From Chrysomallon squamiferum (taxonomy: Eukaryota; Mollusca; Gastropoda; Neomphalida; Peltospiridae): a stretch of 64,000 nucleotides of DNA. Both the position numbers and the translations under genes were made by a program. Under the pieces are notes generated by a model. The model was not told the DNA's origin. It worked only from the letters and a program-made list of their open reading frames with translations, and did no database searches. The first letter of the stretch is position 1, and each line of letters opens with the position of its first letter. This document shows positions 12,462-26,000 of the stretch, one piece after another. The stretch spans positions 13,396,379 through 13,460,378 of the forward strand of contig CM022676.1 of the NCBI GenBank assembly GCA_012295275.1, read 5' to 3'.

Positions 12462-14549
12462 TGAGAATCAAGTAGCTTTAACCTTACACTGACAAAGTAA
12501 ACAAAAAGCTAATTTTTTTAATTAACAGAAACAAGGACAATAAAGTAGTCTGAAATGCATCTGATTTACTGTTATAACTGGAGTGATATGATGGTTAAAA
12601 ATACTAGCTGATTGTATTGTACGTTTGTTATAGGACTGTAACATGTACATTTTCCTTCTATCTATTTTGCTATAGATGTCTAAATGTTATATACATCCCT
12701 CATAACAAGCCAACTTAATTATTGTTATATACAGTTTGAAGTTAGTAATGTTATCAAATATTGTAAATTACAGTTTTAATATTTAATCTAATCACTGAAA
12801 ATCTGATACATATCTATAATTATTATTATTATTATTATTTTCTTTTTTTTTGCTTTGTTAACAGGAATAAAGCATGGAGTAAAATGCATAATATACTAAA
12901 AACAGGCGATGTTGAGTCAGTTAAGATAATTATTACATCTATTTATTTCACTATGTTTTAGTATCATTATCAAAGTTCAAAACTGAGCTGAAGAGTAATT
13001 TTAATTGTATTCGCCATTAGCATTCTATTTAATATGATCCTTCTACTTACATGATTTCTATTTTGCCTCTGTTTTCTGTGAAACACTAGATGGAATAAAA
13101 TATTGTCACAGAAAAAATTTCTAAATACCATCTATTACTTAAATAATAACAAGTTTGTTAAAGGAAGGAGTGGAGTACACTGACTGACTGACTGTGTTGT
13201 TTCTGCTGTTGTAAATTCTATTACAGTACATTAAAACATTTAAAAATGTATAAAAAATGTTATCTGCAGGAAAACTAGCAGTAAACAGAAAAATAAATGA
13301 AAAAAGATAGCTAACATTAAAAATAAATACATAAATCTAAGAATTTTGAGTAAATTTCCTAAAAGTAGAAAAAAATAAAATAAAAAGTAAAAAGTCTGGG
13401 CTTCATGTTTTGATAAAATTGGAGTTAGTAACTTTAACAAATGTATTAAAGTATAAGTTTAATGTAATAAACAAAAATGTTATTTTTATTTTATGAGTAA
13501 AGGAGGGGATGAGACACAACAGTATGTAAGACTCCAACCAAGTGACAGTTATTTAACTAATCTATAAATACACATTATGTATTCATATACAATTACCTAT
13601 TAATATAATAATATTAACACAATTTTATACCTAAATAGTAAAGTAATATTAAAAATTATGTAAATTTTCAAACTGGACTTGATCTGAAAAATTATACATT
13701 TGTCACCAATACCAATATTATAACAATTGTTATTATTAAATTTACATTATTGATTTTGCATTATAAGATTTTGGAGTCTTTATATTAAGAACAGTAGAAA
13801 CTGAACAGAGATTACTTGAATGATTAGCACAGGGTCAGGGGGAGAAATGGGATGTATGCAACTTACTGCTTGATGTTGTTGTTCCTACTGTTGTTGATTC
13901 TAATATAAACACATTAAAATAAATAAAATAAGAAATACATAGGAATTAAGACTTTGGATGGTAAAAAACAAGTGAAATGGAGATAATACATTGTAAAAAA
14001 TAAAAATAAAAATATCCAACAAATAATAATATTATTATTACTATTCTAATCATTATGTAATATTAAAGGACAAGCTAATGTGAGAAGTGTAATCTGACTA
14101 CTAAAACTAGACAAGTAACAGTAATATCTAATTTACAAACTATAATTTCAGATAATAAATCAGAAATATAATCATATCAAATGTAAATATTCTGTTTTGT
14201 CTCATTAAAACATCCATACAGCACATTCCGCAACAAAATACACTGACAACACAGGTCAACAATTCCTGATTGGTAAATTCTGAGTTCAGGCCAAAACTAC
14301 TGAAAAGGGTTTATTTGTGGGGAAAAAGAAAAAAAAACATCTCTACATTATATAAAAACAAAGTATGTAATAATAACACTGATGTTCTATCATCTATGGG
14401 GGAATAAAAGAAAAATAAAATAAACTGGAGTTTGAAGTTATCACAGTTTTAGTTAATATATTGTTAATCTGTTATAGAAGTTCTTAATTCAAACATAATC
14501 AAGACCGTTAAAAAGGTTTTACTTTGTATAAAACACCCAGCAGATTTTG

Positions 14550-14552
<3 letters not shown>

Positions 14553-14588
<36 letters not shown>
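14553..14588. repeat. (GT)n microsatellite
   Basis: Perfect GT run just downstream of the right-arm tail exon. The left arm has a shorter AC run at 4270-4288. Confidence 0.95.
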
Positions 14589-14589
<1 letters not shown>

Positions 14590-14861
14590 TGCATTAAGCT
14601 ATACATTTATCTGTGGTAATAAGCCTAATAATTTGAAATACTCAGTCTGTAAGAAAAACTATCAATACAGACATTTTTTAAAAACAAAAAAAGACAGAAA
14701 TGAAGTGTTCCTTGCTTAGTTAAGCAGAATCCATAAACAATCAGTACATCTTGAATTTAATTAAAATAACCTATCATGTTGTGTAGTAGCTAAGTGTATT
14801 GATCTGAATCATATAAAAAGTTTGGAATTAAAATCAATTAAATTTGAAATTCCTTAATTTG

Positions 14862-15505
14862 TTATTTATTTTTCACATTAATGAAGGTAACATGTAACGG
14901 AGAATGCTGTTCAGTGTGATAATCAACATCTTTGTGATTCTGTCTGGCAGGATGTTGGGTGATTGTTGTACTGCCACTTTTATCATCAACTTCATTCAGT
15001 GAATCAGTGACTGACTGTTGACAATCTTCAGATCTTGTGTGTTCTTTACAGACATCTTTACTAACAGGTTGACTTGCAGGTTGTATAGTGATTTCATTAC
15101 GTGAGTAATCTTCAGACCTTTCATCCTCTTCATCATTCCCTTGATAACTGGGTGAAGATTCATTAGCAATCCTAACTTTGACAGACTGTAAACTTTCTAC
15201 ATCTTCATTGTGACGTTTTTTGAAAATCTTCTCTTGGATGTTAGAATTTTGTTCTGCTTTGCTAACAGTAAAAGCTGTTGTCTCAGTTTGAATCTTTTCA
15301 GTGTTGCTTTCACTGCCCAGATCAACATTTTCAGTTTTATTTGTTTCCTTTGTGTTTTGGTTTCTTAGTGATATCAAACAATATGTTACGATTATACAAA
15401 GACCTGTGACACTGATAATAATGAGGATAGTACAAACTAAATTACAGGAAGAACCTGATCCCAGGTTTGGAGTTGTTGTAGGAACATTTGTTGAACTTCT
15501 TTCTT
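14862..15505 (-). CDS. Transmembrane and long-tail exon, right palindrome copy (open)
   Basis: On the minus strand the acceptor TTTTTAGCAG precedes 15505, and phase-1 reading is open to the TAA at 14862-14864. It encodes a short stalk (ERSSTNVPTTTPN), a transmembrane segment rich in Leu/Ile/Val with several Cys, and a hydrophilic acidic tail of about 150 residues with many Ser/Thr. Unlike the left copy, the C-terminal tyrosine site reads PLHVTF (Tyr to His) and another Tyr is also His (NHKD), leaving only VDYHTE. No leader or V-like exon for this unit was found on the minus strand up to 21000, and the upstream Ig exon ends in a stop, so it may be an orphan exon. Confidence 0.65.
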
Positions 15506-16949
15506 CTGCTAAAAAGGAAATATACCATTCATTGATTCATCCATAACTTATAGTATCTGAAATTTTAATTTGTTTATTTGTGTTTTTCAGGATCATATAT
15601 GTTTTAAAGTATTAACAGAAAGTTGTAAAATAGGAACATGATAACATTAATAATAATTAATATGTAGGAATCTGGATTATTGTCATATTAAACAATCTGT
15701 AGGTTATTTGATGTAACACTACAAAATCACTCATATGAATTATTTAAAAAAATTCATGTTAATGAATAATATAAGCAAAATGTCCATGACAGTAATAATT
15801 AATTTTTTGTTTTAAAAGTGCAATACACAGCTTTAAAAATTACATAATTATAGTTAATGTTTAATTAACACACACACATATACACACACATACACATATC
15901 AAAATAATTCTTCATTAAATGACTCTTGTAAATAGCAAATGTCTTTTGTTTCAGTTTCAGTATTTTTCTAGATGGCTGAACATTTATGCCTTTAAATGGT
16001 TTGAACTTCCTTCTCATGCAATTTCCAGTCATTTCTAGACCTGATTTTGGCAAATGTCTTACCAGATGACAAAATAAAATTAAAACTTGCAAAATATGAG
16101 CTTTGTCCAAAATTGATGACCTATTCATTTGTATATCACTGATGTTGAATTCATAAGGGGATACAAAACATACATTTCTTTATGGTTAATTGTTATAGAA
16201 TGATTATATGGACCATCTACCAAGAGAGTGAGAGAGATAGAGAGAGGGGGGAAGAAAGAAGAAAGATTACAATATACAGTGTACATCAAATGTATAATAT
16301 TATTAAGAATTATTAGACTTGAATGTTCTGTAATAATGTTGATATAAGACAGAAACAGAATGTAACTATTAAACCATCACTCATTTTTATCAGAGAAAAA
16401 ACATTTTAACAAACACTTTTGATAAAAGTAACATAAAGCTCTGGTTTCAGTTAAAATCTTAGGAGATTGATCTTGCTATTTATCATTCAACATCTTTCAT
16501 TTCACTATACCTAATCATTTTCTGAACACACACTAAAACCAACGTGATACAAAGGTGTCTTACTTAGTTTAATAATCCATCACAACTAAAGCTTATTTGC
16601 CAGTAATTAATGTGTTGTAATAAGATCAAAAAAGTGTTTCTTTACTAATTAAAGAAGTACAAGACATTAACTAATAAGTCATTGGAAATCAAACAAAAAT
16701 AATGAACCCGAAGAAGGCCTATAGATATCATATATATATATATATCAAAAAAAAAAAATATATATATATATATATAACAACAAAAATAAAAATAAAAATA
16801 AAAATAAAAATTATATTACACTCATGCAGACACATACAAGTAGTCTGAAGAAACATCTAATTTTTGTGTCATTATTTGAACCAGGCAACAAAATGATATT
16901 AATAAGAACTTGTAGTAGATCATTGTGAATTAATATGAATGAAACCAAC
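15506..16949 (-). other. Intron between the right-arm Ig and TM exons
   Basis: Non-coding. It contains an AT run at about 16731-16775 and a short GA-rich patch near 16200-16265. The 16480-16690 part is shared with 25870-26090, which supports common origin with the third copy. Confidence 0.7.
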
Positions 16950-17247
16950 CTTGCTTATCAAGGGTTGCTAGATGACATGTGATAATCACCATTAGCAGCT
17001 GAACAAACCAAACTTTTCCCATTATCTTCTGTATTAAATGTTTTATTTAAACTGTTCCTTGTTACAATACCAGAGTCAGGAATTGTCTCAGTGGAGCTGG
17101 TAATGCCGTCTGTTAACTTTGTACCATTTAAAGTCCATGTGATTACAGCTTCTGGATAACAAGGGTTAGTTGAACAGTTCAGCTGTGTAAGAATTGCTGG
17201 CTTTACTGGAGTTGATCCAGTTGTTACAGAAATGTTCTCCAAAGGAA
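16950..17247 (-). pseudogene. Ig-domain exon, right palindrome copy (2-bp deletion near 3' end)
   Basis: On the minus strand the exon follows a CAAG acceptor and reads in phase 1 through a full C2-like Ig domain. Landmarks are a B-strand Cys in LNCSTNPC, the core Trp in ITWTLNGT, and an F-strand Cys in LVCSAANGDY. It is close to the intact exon at 25282-25581. A 2-bp deletion (AACCCTTGAT against ATCACTTTTGAT), also present in the left arm, gives SSSNP followed by TGA shortly before the donor. Joining to the TM exon would therefore not be in frame. A secreted truncated Ig product is possible but needs a leader that I cannot find. Confidence 0.7.
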
Positions 17248-18280
17248 CTTGAAAATGAAAATAAAACAATAAATACAGAAATCCTGTGAATTAATAATTA
17301 ATATGTTTTACCATTATAAAATATTTACTTCCAAATGGAAGAAAACATGGATTTTAATTTTTATTTTTATTTTTTAATTATGTTTTTAAATTTTATTTTA
17401 TTATTTTATTATATTTATTAGTGATATGGAAAACATTGTTAACCTTAATATTAGTAATAGGGCTGTACAACAAAACAACAGGTGATGAAGTGACACATGG
17501 GTAAAATATTTATTTTCAGATTTTGAGTTTCACAAAATATTTAGACAGGGTTTATTGCTCTAACATTTCATTTACTGTGTGAAAATCTTTCACCATTATA
17601 TGCTGATATCCATGTACCATTAACAAAGAAAATTCAAAATCTGGATAGTGGTTCAAAACCTTTAATGTTCTAGAAAACAGAAGATAGATATTTATAATGC
17701 ACTGTCCTTGAAGGGCTGTTGAAGAATATTGTGGATGTCTTAAAATACTGGTCAGATTTGGATATTTACAAAAAAAGGTGCTTGTACAACTAATCTATTA
17801 TGTGACCAGGTATGCTGTGACTACCTAATTAAACTTAATGAAAAGAATCTTGAGAAGAAACTGATGGATGACACAAGCAATGAAAGTACATTTCAAATTT
17901 TAACATAAGAGTCGTATTCAAGTTTATATCTTATTTGCATATGAAAAGCTAATAAAACTGCAATCCCTCTCTATTTTTTAGTAAAAAAGTAAAAGTTTAA
18001 AAAAAATAATAATAAAAATTGCTGTTGCGAGAAAAACTTTTAAAAAGGAAGCTAGAACTTACAATGTTTGATCTCCAGTGCTAAAAATAAACACACATGT
18101 GGATTCCTTACATAACTACCTTTCCTGCCATTCTAACAAACTGCTGGTTACTGAGATATTTCAGTCTAAAGACTGGTGGGTATGCTCATTTTCAACACAA
18201 ATATCAAATTTGAATCACCTGTTAAAATGATTGAGAATAGCATAGATAACAAATGAAGTAATGTTAAAAAATAAATATAT

Positions 18281-19200
18281 CTATGGCAACATTTTTGCTG
18301 ACTGACTGCTTTAATCTGATATTTATTTTTCAAAAATATTTTTAGCTGTATATGTATATATTATATATCATGAGCTCTTTTCCTAAATCGTACAATTCCA
18401 TTTTTATTGTTATGAGAATTATTCTTGAACTAGTAATATTTTTCTGACAGAAGTTTCTAGACTTAGTAGGAACTTGACAAGCAATTAAATTTGAATCTAC
18501 CAACAATATTGCTGATTACATAACCATTTTGTTTCCGAAAAAAAATATGATGTGGATCTCCTACAATGTCTCCGTTTTGCAAAATGTTAGAAACAACATA
18601 AAAGAAAAAACGTTTGATTGTGTCCATCTTCCTGAGTGGTGTATCTCTCACATCTTATTAAGAAAACACCAGTAAATAACTGCGCCGAATCTACGAAATT
18701 TCCACATTTCAGTGATAGCTCTCTGCACATACGGTACGCTCCTAACAGATGTAGTCACCCAAATTCTGCTTTGTAACACAAGCTGATGGTGTGTCATATT
18801 ATTACTAGAATTCTTAGTGCGCAAAACTGTTTAAAACTTTAAAATTTTACGACTCACGTGTGAAAAGTGCTCCGGTTATTCTGCTTGGACGTTTGTTGTG
18901 ATTTCTCTTTTCTAAATATTAGAGAAAACAACACAAAACGGATAACTTTAATAACTGAAAGAGGTAAACTACACCATAACCTGTCGTCTTCGTTGGTATT
19001 TTCCATCGATTCCAAATATCCCATCCAGTGAATTATCGTAACCTCACAGGTTTTCGGTACATTTGATGCATGGCCATAAGCAATTAGTCTCTTATATGAA
19101 CTATTTTGCAACCCGCCAGGTCTCAGATTAACTGGTCTGTAGTCTAGTTAGTTTGCGAGCCTTTCCTCTAAATCTGAATATCAAATTGGTGAAGCAAGCC
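18281..19200. other. Unassigned spacer
   Basis: Two minus-strand open frames (18463-18651, 18854-19111) show no recognisable domain, leader or relation to the IgSF exons. I see no supportable gene. The 18660-18860 part is less AT-rich than its surroundings. Confidence 0.5.
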
Positions 19201-19220
19201 AATATGAATGTTTAATTAGT

Positions 19221-19985
19221 ATGATTTCTCGGAAGGTGTCGTACTGTACTTACGTCAGTAAGTTAAAAGTTACGAATGCACCAACTTACGAGTTTTTCGA
19301 GTTTCGAGCAGCCGCCCGGTCTATTTTTTGCTTTTGTTGGGAGACAAAATCCGAGTTACGAACAAACACAACAACCGCACATCATTCCTCGTTTGCTTTA
19401 TGTCGTTACTTCGCCGTGGAAGCATCTCTGTTGTGTTGTGCTCGCGTTTTGTGCAGTATTTTGCCAAATTTCCATGGATCCTAAGAAAGTGAGTGCAAAG
19501 GACAGTGCTGAGAAGAAGAAGCGGAGATGTCCACTGAATTAAAGCATGAAATCATAGAAAAACATGAGCGAGATGTACATGTAGTAAACTTGGCTAGACA
19601 GTACGAGTGTAGTACTTTTACGATGTGTACCATACTGAAGCAGAAGGAGTCGATAAAGGCTATAACTGCAGCCAAAGAACTAAAATAATTTCTAAGCTCC
19701 GAACCTTTGTCCATAAAAAGATGGAGAAATCCTAACCCTGTACACTTTACAAAACCTATTTATTTCTTTACATTCTCTTTTATTATTTTTTTTAAATGCA
19801 ATATTTGTCATCTATGCATACATTTTTCTTATTTAAAAACACGTTACAAAATATTTGGATGGTTTGGGAAGGCTGGAACGGATTAATTGTATTTCAAATA
19901 ATTTCAGATGCGAAAATTGATTTGATATACGAGCAAACTCGGTCACAGAACAAATTAAACCCGAAAGTCAAGGTGCCACTGTATT
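19221..19985 (+). mobile_element. Tigger/pogo-like DNA transposon, internally deleted
   Basis: The plus-strand ATG at 19474 opens MDPKKVSAKDSAEKKKR. After a one-base frameshift near 19527 the reading continues as STELKHEIIEKHERD... and LARQYECSTFTMCTIL, the CENP-B-type helix-turn-helix N-terminus of Tigger transposases. The rest of the transposase, including the DDE region, is missing. The end GGAACGGATTAATTG... to GAAAGTCAAGGTGCCACT/GTA (about 19874-19983) matches the known Tigger terminal inverted repeat style and TA target preference. The left terminus is eroded, so its position is uncertain. A dead, non-autonomous copy. Confidence 0.75.
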
Positions 19986-20235
19986 TCGATAATGACATGA
20001 ATTGAATTTGTTGCGCTTGATGTGCACTGTTATCAGTGATGGGGACTATAAATATATTTTCTTGGTCTGTTATTACAAGTGTAATCTATGCGATTACAAA
20101 ACTGTGGAAAATTAGGTGTTTCCCCGGTCTGTGTCCAACCAATCAGCCTCTGTGTGTGTGTCGTAGCAACTAGGAAGTTCTTATCTCTTTGTTTGCCTTA
20201 TAATGTGATCTGAATTCTTTACTATTATTATTATT

Positions 20236-20328
<93 letters not shown>

Positions 20329-20850
20329 GTCTCTTTCTATTTGTTTTTGAAGTATTCCTCATGTTTGTTTTAAATAATGTTAACTTGTCAAGTGGTGCAT
20401 TGTTTACAAAGTTGTTCCCGTTTTACAAAAAATACTTGTGAATCTGAATAGTATATAGTAATCCCATCTTAACATGATTTGTTGTGAGAAAGTATGACAA
20501 AAATAAAAATTATGTTTCTGTACTCTTGACTTATTGTTTTGTATTTATATTTATTATTGATGTTTTCTTTTTAAAGACGTGATAAAATATTAATTTAACA
20601 ATTAAGTTTATTTTGCTAATAACATTTACCTAAAATGTCACAGTGGGAAATTTTACATTTCGTTTACGAGGCACCAAGTATTCAACAGATACAATATTTC
20701 ATTTTCTGTTAGCTCATGACAAATAGCAATTTGATATTTTGAAAATATGACAGGCCATAGTTACTATAGGACCATCTACTCATACTGAAAAAATAACATT
20801 CTTAGTAAGTGCTGGAACCAAATAGGTTTCTACCTAATGAATAATTATAT

Positions 20851-20936
<86 letters not shown>

Positions 20937-20990
20937 TCTTCTTAATATTATGATTATTATTATTATTATTGTTGTTGTTGGTGTTGTTGT

Positions 20991-21023
<33 letters not shown>

Positions 21024-21129
21024 TATCATATTCATTAATTCATTCCTTCTATTTTATTTTCCACTCGTCTTTGGAAGAATGACATTTTTCATGATACTTA
21101 ATGGTTCAAGTCATAAACTTTTTACAACT
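19986..21129. repeat. Intergenic spacer with two long (CT)n runs
   Basis: CT repeats at about 20241-20327 and 20853-20932. The second is followed by TTC, ATT and GTT trinucleotide runs to about 21030. There are no exons. Minus-strand Arg-Glu frames are artefacts. Confidence 0.85.
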
Positions 21130-21252
21130 GAGACAGAAATAGACGCTACACTATAGCGAGATCGCTGCAGTAATAACATGACACATTAAGTTAACCTAGA
21201 TACAGTGCAACTGGTGTACCTGGAAGAAACAAGTTTAGTCACAACATTCACA
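21130..21252 (+). promoter_or_regulatory. Type A promoter/5'UTR of receptor A
   Basis: Conserved block including GCTGCAGTAATAACATGACAC, AAGTTAACCTAGATACAG and AACATTCACA directly before the ATG. The palindromic core is degraded here (ATCGCTGC instead of GCGCTGT). The promoter role is inferred from conservation in front of every leader. Confidence 0.5.
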
Positions 21253-21307
21253 ATGCCGTTTTTTGGATATTTAATTATTTCTGCCGTTGTTAATGGATAC
21301 TGTCTAG
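21253..21307 (+). CDS. Receptor A exon 1: type A signal peptide
   Basis: MPFFGYLIISAVVNGYCLG; donor GTAAGTT, phase 1. First member of the leader array in front of receptor A; the other two (about 22180-22290 and 23090-23240) are relics. Confidence 0.85.
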
Positions 21308-22344
21308 GTAAGTTTTGGAAGTTGCTGGATTATACTACAATAAAGATTTCATGATTCATGTCTTGAACATTTTAAACTATAATCATTCTGTGTTCTGCAT
21401 AAAGCTAGACCACATTTGTTGTTCAAATTTCATATTTGAAGTAACATTCTGTTATACGATTCAGCTCTAGTGTGACATCAATATATAATCGTAGCATCTT
21501 CAGTGAAATCATTTCGACAGTTTTTGAGACTATAAGCGATGAATAACCAATGGAGTTTTCGTGCGGTGAGAACGATGCAAAACGTGAACACTGTCGAACT
21601 GATTTGTTGTAGAGTTCATTTAGTCAATCTGTTGTTAAGACGATAACGTATAGGAATAAAACTTTTGACTGTTTATTTAATGTTTTCATGTCAACTTGAA
21701 GTTACAGTTTGCATCATATTCTATAACTGTAGGAAAACGAAAATTGATTTCATTTTGATTTTCTCATTTTTCTGTTAATTCGTTTTTGACAAGCGCTAAA
21801 TCCAGGACAAGAAAATATCTATTGTACTGGAATTTGTTTGGGTATATATCGACCCAGGATTCGTACACGTGCATGTGAATTTATTAATTTTATATTATTA
21901 TACCAGTTCAAACACGATAAGTGGAGCGAATATCATGTCTGTAATAACTGGTGTAAGATGAAAAGAAACCAAATGACAAAATAGAAAGAATAAAATATAT
22001 CAAGATAAAATTAGATTATTTATAAACATTCAAAAGAATTTAGATTTTATTCAGTAAATAGACATGTTCCAGATTAATCTATAACAGTATAAATAATTCA
22101 GTTTATTGTAAATGAATTTGCTAATTCAGTTTTTTGCCTATAAGTAAATAATAAAATAAATAAGATGGAAAATTGTAGACGTTTTTACACAGTGACAGCG
22201 CTGTACAATAATGCAAGACAATATATTAAACTAGATGCAGTTACACACAGTATATACATATTTAGTTGTTTCTATCATGATTTTTAGATTTATTTATTTA
22301 TTTATTTATTTTTGTAGGAGATGTAGTGCCTTTTTATAGATATA

Positions 22345-22380
<36 letters not shown>

Positions 22381-23033
22381 AAAGTTACTGAGAAATGAGA
22401 AGGTATAATTACAGTAGATCAGACCTACTCAGTTGGAAAACAAAAACAAAAATTTAGTTAATAATGCAACTATGTTTGGACATATCATGAAATTTCGAAT
22501 AGTTATCACAAATATCAATGCGCAGGTTCAACTTCACCTTTTTGTTATGTTTGCCATTTCCAGATCTAAATAAAAATATATCAATGAATTCTTAGAAGTC
22601 CTTCTATTTTGTTTCGCTATTTGTGGTGGAATTTCTTTTTCTTATGTATTCGAATGCGAGACAATTTGTTGGTTCTAAGAATTTTAATGAATCTAGAGTG
22701 TAAGATCATCATCATCATCGACATCATTATTATTATTATTATTATTATTATCATTATTATTGCTATTATTATTATTATTATTTTGTTGTTGTTGTTGTTA
22801 TTGTTATTGTTGTGTTTATTATTGGTTATTTTTATTATTATTATTATTAGTAGTAGTAGTAGTAGTAGAAGTAATATCAGCAGCAGCAGTTAGTAGTAGT
22901 ATTTGCGTTCCGCAACAAAGAAAGAATGGAACAAAGATCTGATTACTATGGTTAGAAATCATTTCACTATTTTCCTTGATAAGATAAGCATTTTGTATTG
23001 TTATTTTTCTTGATAGTTAGTAATAGGCAGATC

Positions 23034-23082
<49 letters not shown>

Positions 23083-26000
23083 AGACGCTTCATAGAAGAA
23101 AGAGCGCTCGAGTAATAACGTGACGCAGTATGTTAAGAGAGATGAAGCACAACATGTTTACTCGAAAGAAACAAGGTTAGTCACAGTGTACTCATTGGCG
23201 CTGGTGAGATATTTACTTGTTTCTGTCATCATTTTAAAGTAAAGTCCAAGTAACTTGCTTAAATCACAAACTAAACAATCCATGAAGCCTTTACAGAAAT
23301 TTTAGACCTATAATCATCGTTCTGCATAAAGCTAGAGCACATTTCTTGAAGAGAGCATTCTTAGCACGCAGAAGTACCACGGAACCTCGTTTTTAAGCCT
23401 GCATTTTTTGTTTAGTTTTGCTAATTACTGTTTAGGACATACATATACTGAAACTGCCATCTGAAATCTCACCATTGAGCATTTTGTGCTAAATCTGTTT
23501 TCCTTACATCTTCTTAACTAGATCAGATAGAAACATGAATGAAAGTTTGTTTTATATGTTTTCAGGAAAAAAGAATTTAATGCAGTTATGTTTCCCTCCA
23601 AGAAACACAAAGAAATCAAGATGGCACCCATAAAAACATCACGATATATCTGTTTTAACTAAAGTTTAATTCCTACTGGCCTTTAAATGTTATCACGTTA
23701 GCTATTGGTATAATACATGATAGCTAAATAATAAATAATTATCTGTTGATATGTATTGCATTTGTTGTTGTTTCAATTACTGTAAACATGTATGTATTCA
23801 AGATGGCTTTTGACTGTTTTTACTTGTCTTCTAAATTTATTTTGCGATTTCCTTGAATTAAAGTAATTTGAGGAAAAACATTTTTGTCAGCAGTTCCTTT
23901 ATCTATCTGTGTGTGTGTGTTTTTGTGTTTTATTTTCTATTTTTTATTATTATTTTATTTTTATTTTAGGTCAGTACACCCTTACAAAATCTGAAAAATA
24001 TGTTTTTCCTGGATCATCAATCACTTTTACGTGTAACGCTGGAACAGTTGTTAATTCAGTACTGTGGATAACACCAGGATTAATTTTCCCTGTGAGCCAA
24101 GGATCAGGAACCAGCTGTACAGGAACTCCTCCACCTGACTACCAGTATTCATGTTCTGGAGGAACTGTTTTCAGTTTGACTATAAACAACATCAACTTCT
24201 GTTATAATGGAACTGAGTGGAAATGTGGTCCACCATTTGGAGGAACTCCAAGTAATACTGAATGTATAGAAGTCCATGGTAAAAAAAAGTATTTACATTT
24301 GTCGCTATACTGAGTTTGATTTATGACGTTGGTGGCTGTGGACTAAAATCACTAAATCTCATTCAAAACCAGATCTGATTGTAAATATTAACATTTAGCT
24401 GTGTCCGATCTGCAGTCCTCTTCCACAAAAACGAAATCAGAATAAATTTATTTCAAGTCTACAATGATTAAACTTTTTTAAAAATAAAACAGTTTTCAAA
24501 ATATGTATCATAAAAAAAAATGACCAGTCAGAATAGTCAGATTGTGTTGTGAGGATGATCTTGAAATATGCATAATGGCCATGCTTAAATTTCCAAATTT
24601 TAAAAATTTGTAATAAATAGAAAACATAATTTTTGTATTAGTCCTTTTAATATAAAAAAAAACAAATCTAAATGAAATTTTATAAATTGATATAATCCTG
24701 AATGCCTAAACTGTTAGCAATAAAGCATGGACATAAAACACATACATCAAATAGTGTAAGATAACTTTTCTTAAAATGTGCTAAAGTTTCAAACTCCACA
24801 TTTGTTGCTGTTAACGATGAGGTGCTGATCTCCAGAAAATTCATAAATGTTTTGATGGTAAAAATGTTTTTTTTTTTTTTCTTAGGGATAAGAAAACTTG
24901 ATCAATATTTTAATACATCCACTTATTCTTTGACCAGCCCCTCAAGAACAGTGCATTTAAAAAAATACGTTCTGTTTTGTATAAATCTTGAGCCACAATG
25001 TATATTTAAAATCTTGTTTGTTAATGATACAAAGACACCAACATAATTATGTGTCTGATAGTAGACTTATAAACTTTGCATAAATATGGTGTTTTTAATA
25101 TTAATATTAACAATGTGTTTCATATTACTAATAAAATAAGTAAATATATTTAAAACATAAATAAATAAATTGATAACTTCTTACAATTTGTGCGTTCTTC
25201 CATTTAGGAGTAAATAGTAAAGATTTGTGGTTATTAAATTACAGGATTTCTATTTTTATTAATTCATTTTTCATTTTAAAGTTCCTTTGGAGAAAGTTTC
25301 TATAACAAGGGATTCACCCTCAGTAAAGCCAGGAATTCTTACAGAGATTAACTGTTCAACTAACCCTTGTTATCCAGAAGCTGTAATCACATGGACTTTA
25401 GATGGTACAAAGATAACGGACGGCATTACCAGCTCCACTGAGTTCATTAATTGCTCTGGTATTGTAACAACAAGCCATTTAAATGAAAAATTTAATATAG
25501 AAGATAATGGGAAAAGATTGGTTTGTTCAGCTACTAATGGTGATTATCACGTGTCATCTAGCATCACTTTTGATAACCAAGGTAGGTTTCATTTATATTA
25601 ATACATACTAAACTAGCACAAATTATTAATATTATTATTATGTTAAAGTGGACACACACACACACACGCACACACACGCACACACACACAGACGCACACA
25701 CACACACACACGTGCGCTCTGAGTAACTTGGTTCAGAATTCAATACAGATAAAATAACATGTTTCTTCAGGTTACATGTGTGTGTGTGTATGTGTGTTTG
25801 TATATTCTTTATTATTTTTATTTATTTGTTTGTTTTACCTATATCCTATCAGTAGGCCTTTTTGGTGTTCATTAATTACGTTTGATTGTGAAAGACTAAT
25901 CAGTTAATGTGATACACTTCTTTAATTGGTAAAGCAAGACATTGTTTTCTTATTACAACACATTAATTATTGGCAAATAAGCTTTAGTTGTGGTGGATTA

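Larger units (their letters stand above)
9147..18280 (-). repeat. Right arm of the large inverted duplication
   Basis: Reverse complement of the left arm, longer by about 1.5 kb. It keeps an intronic segment at about 16033-16815 and a segment at about 13545-14440 that the left arm lacks. Sequences related to both segments also occur in the third copy (25860-26160 and 27830-27930), so loss from the left arm is the simpler explanation. Outside the two exons the arm is non-coding. Confidence 0.88.

Noticed and set aside
18463-19111. Two minus-strand open frames that might be a 5' part of the right-arm receptor
   Set aside because: Neither has an Ig signature or a leader like the family's, and no phase-1 donor supports a link to 17247.
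20802-21156. Overlapping open frames on both strands with Ile/Thr/Arg-Glu runs
   Set aside because: Low-complexity translations of CT, ATT and GTT repeats.
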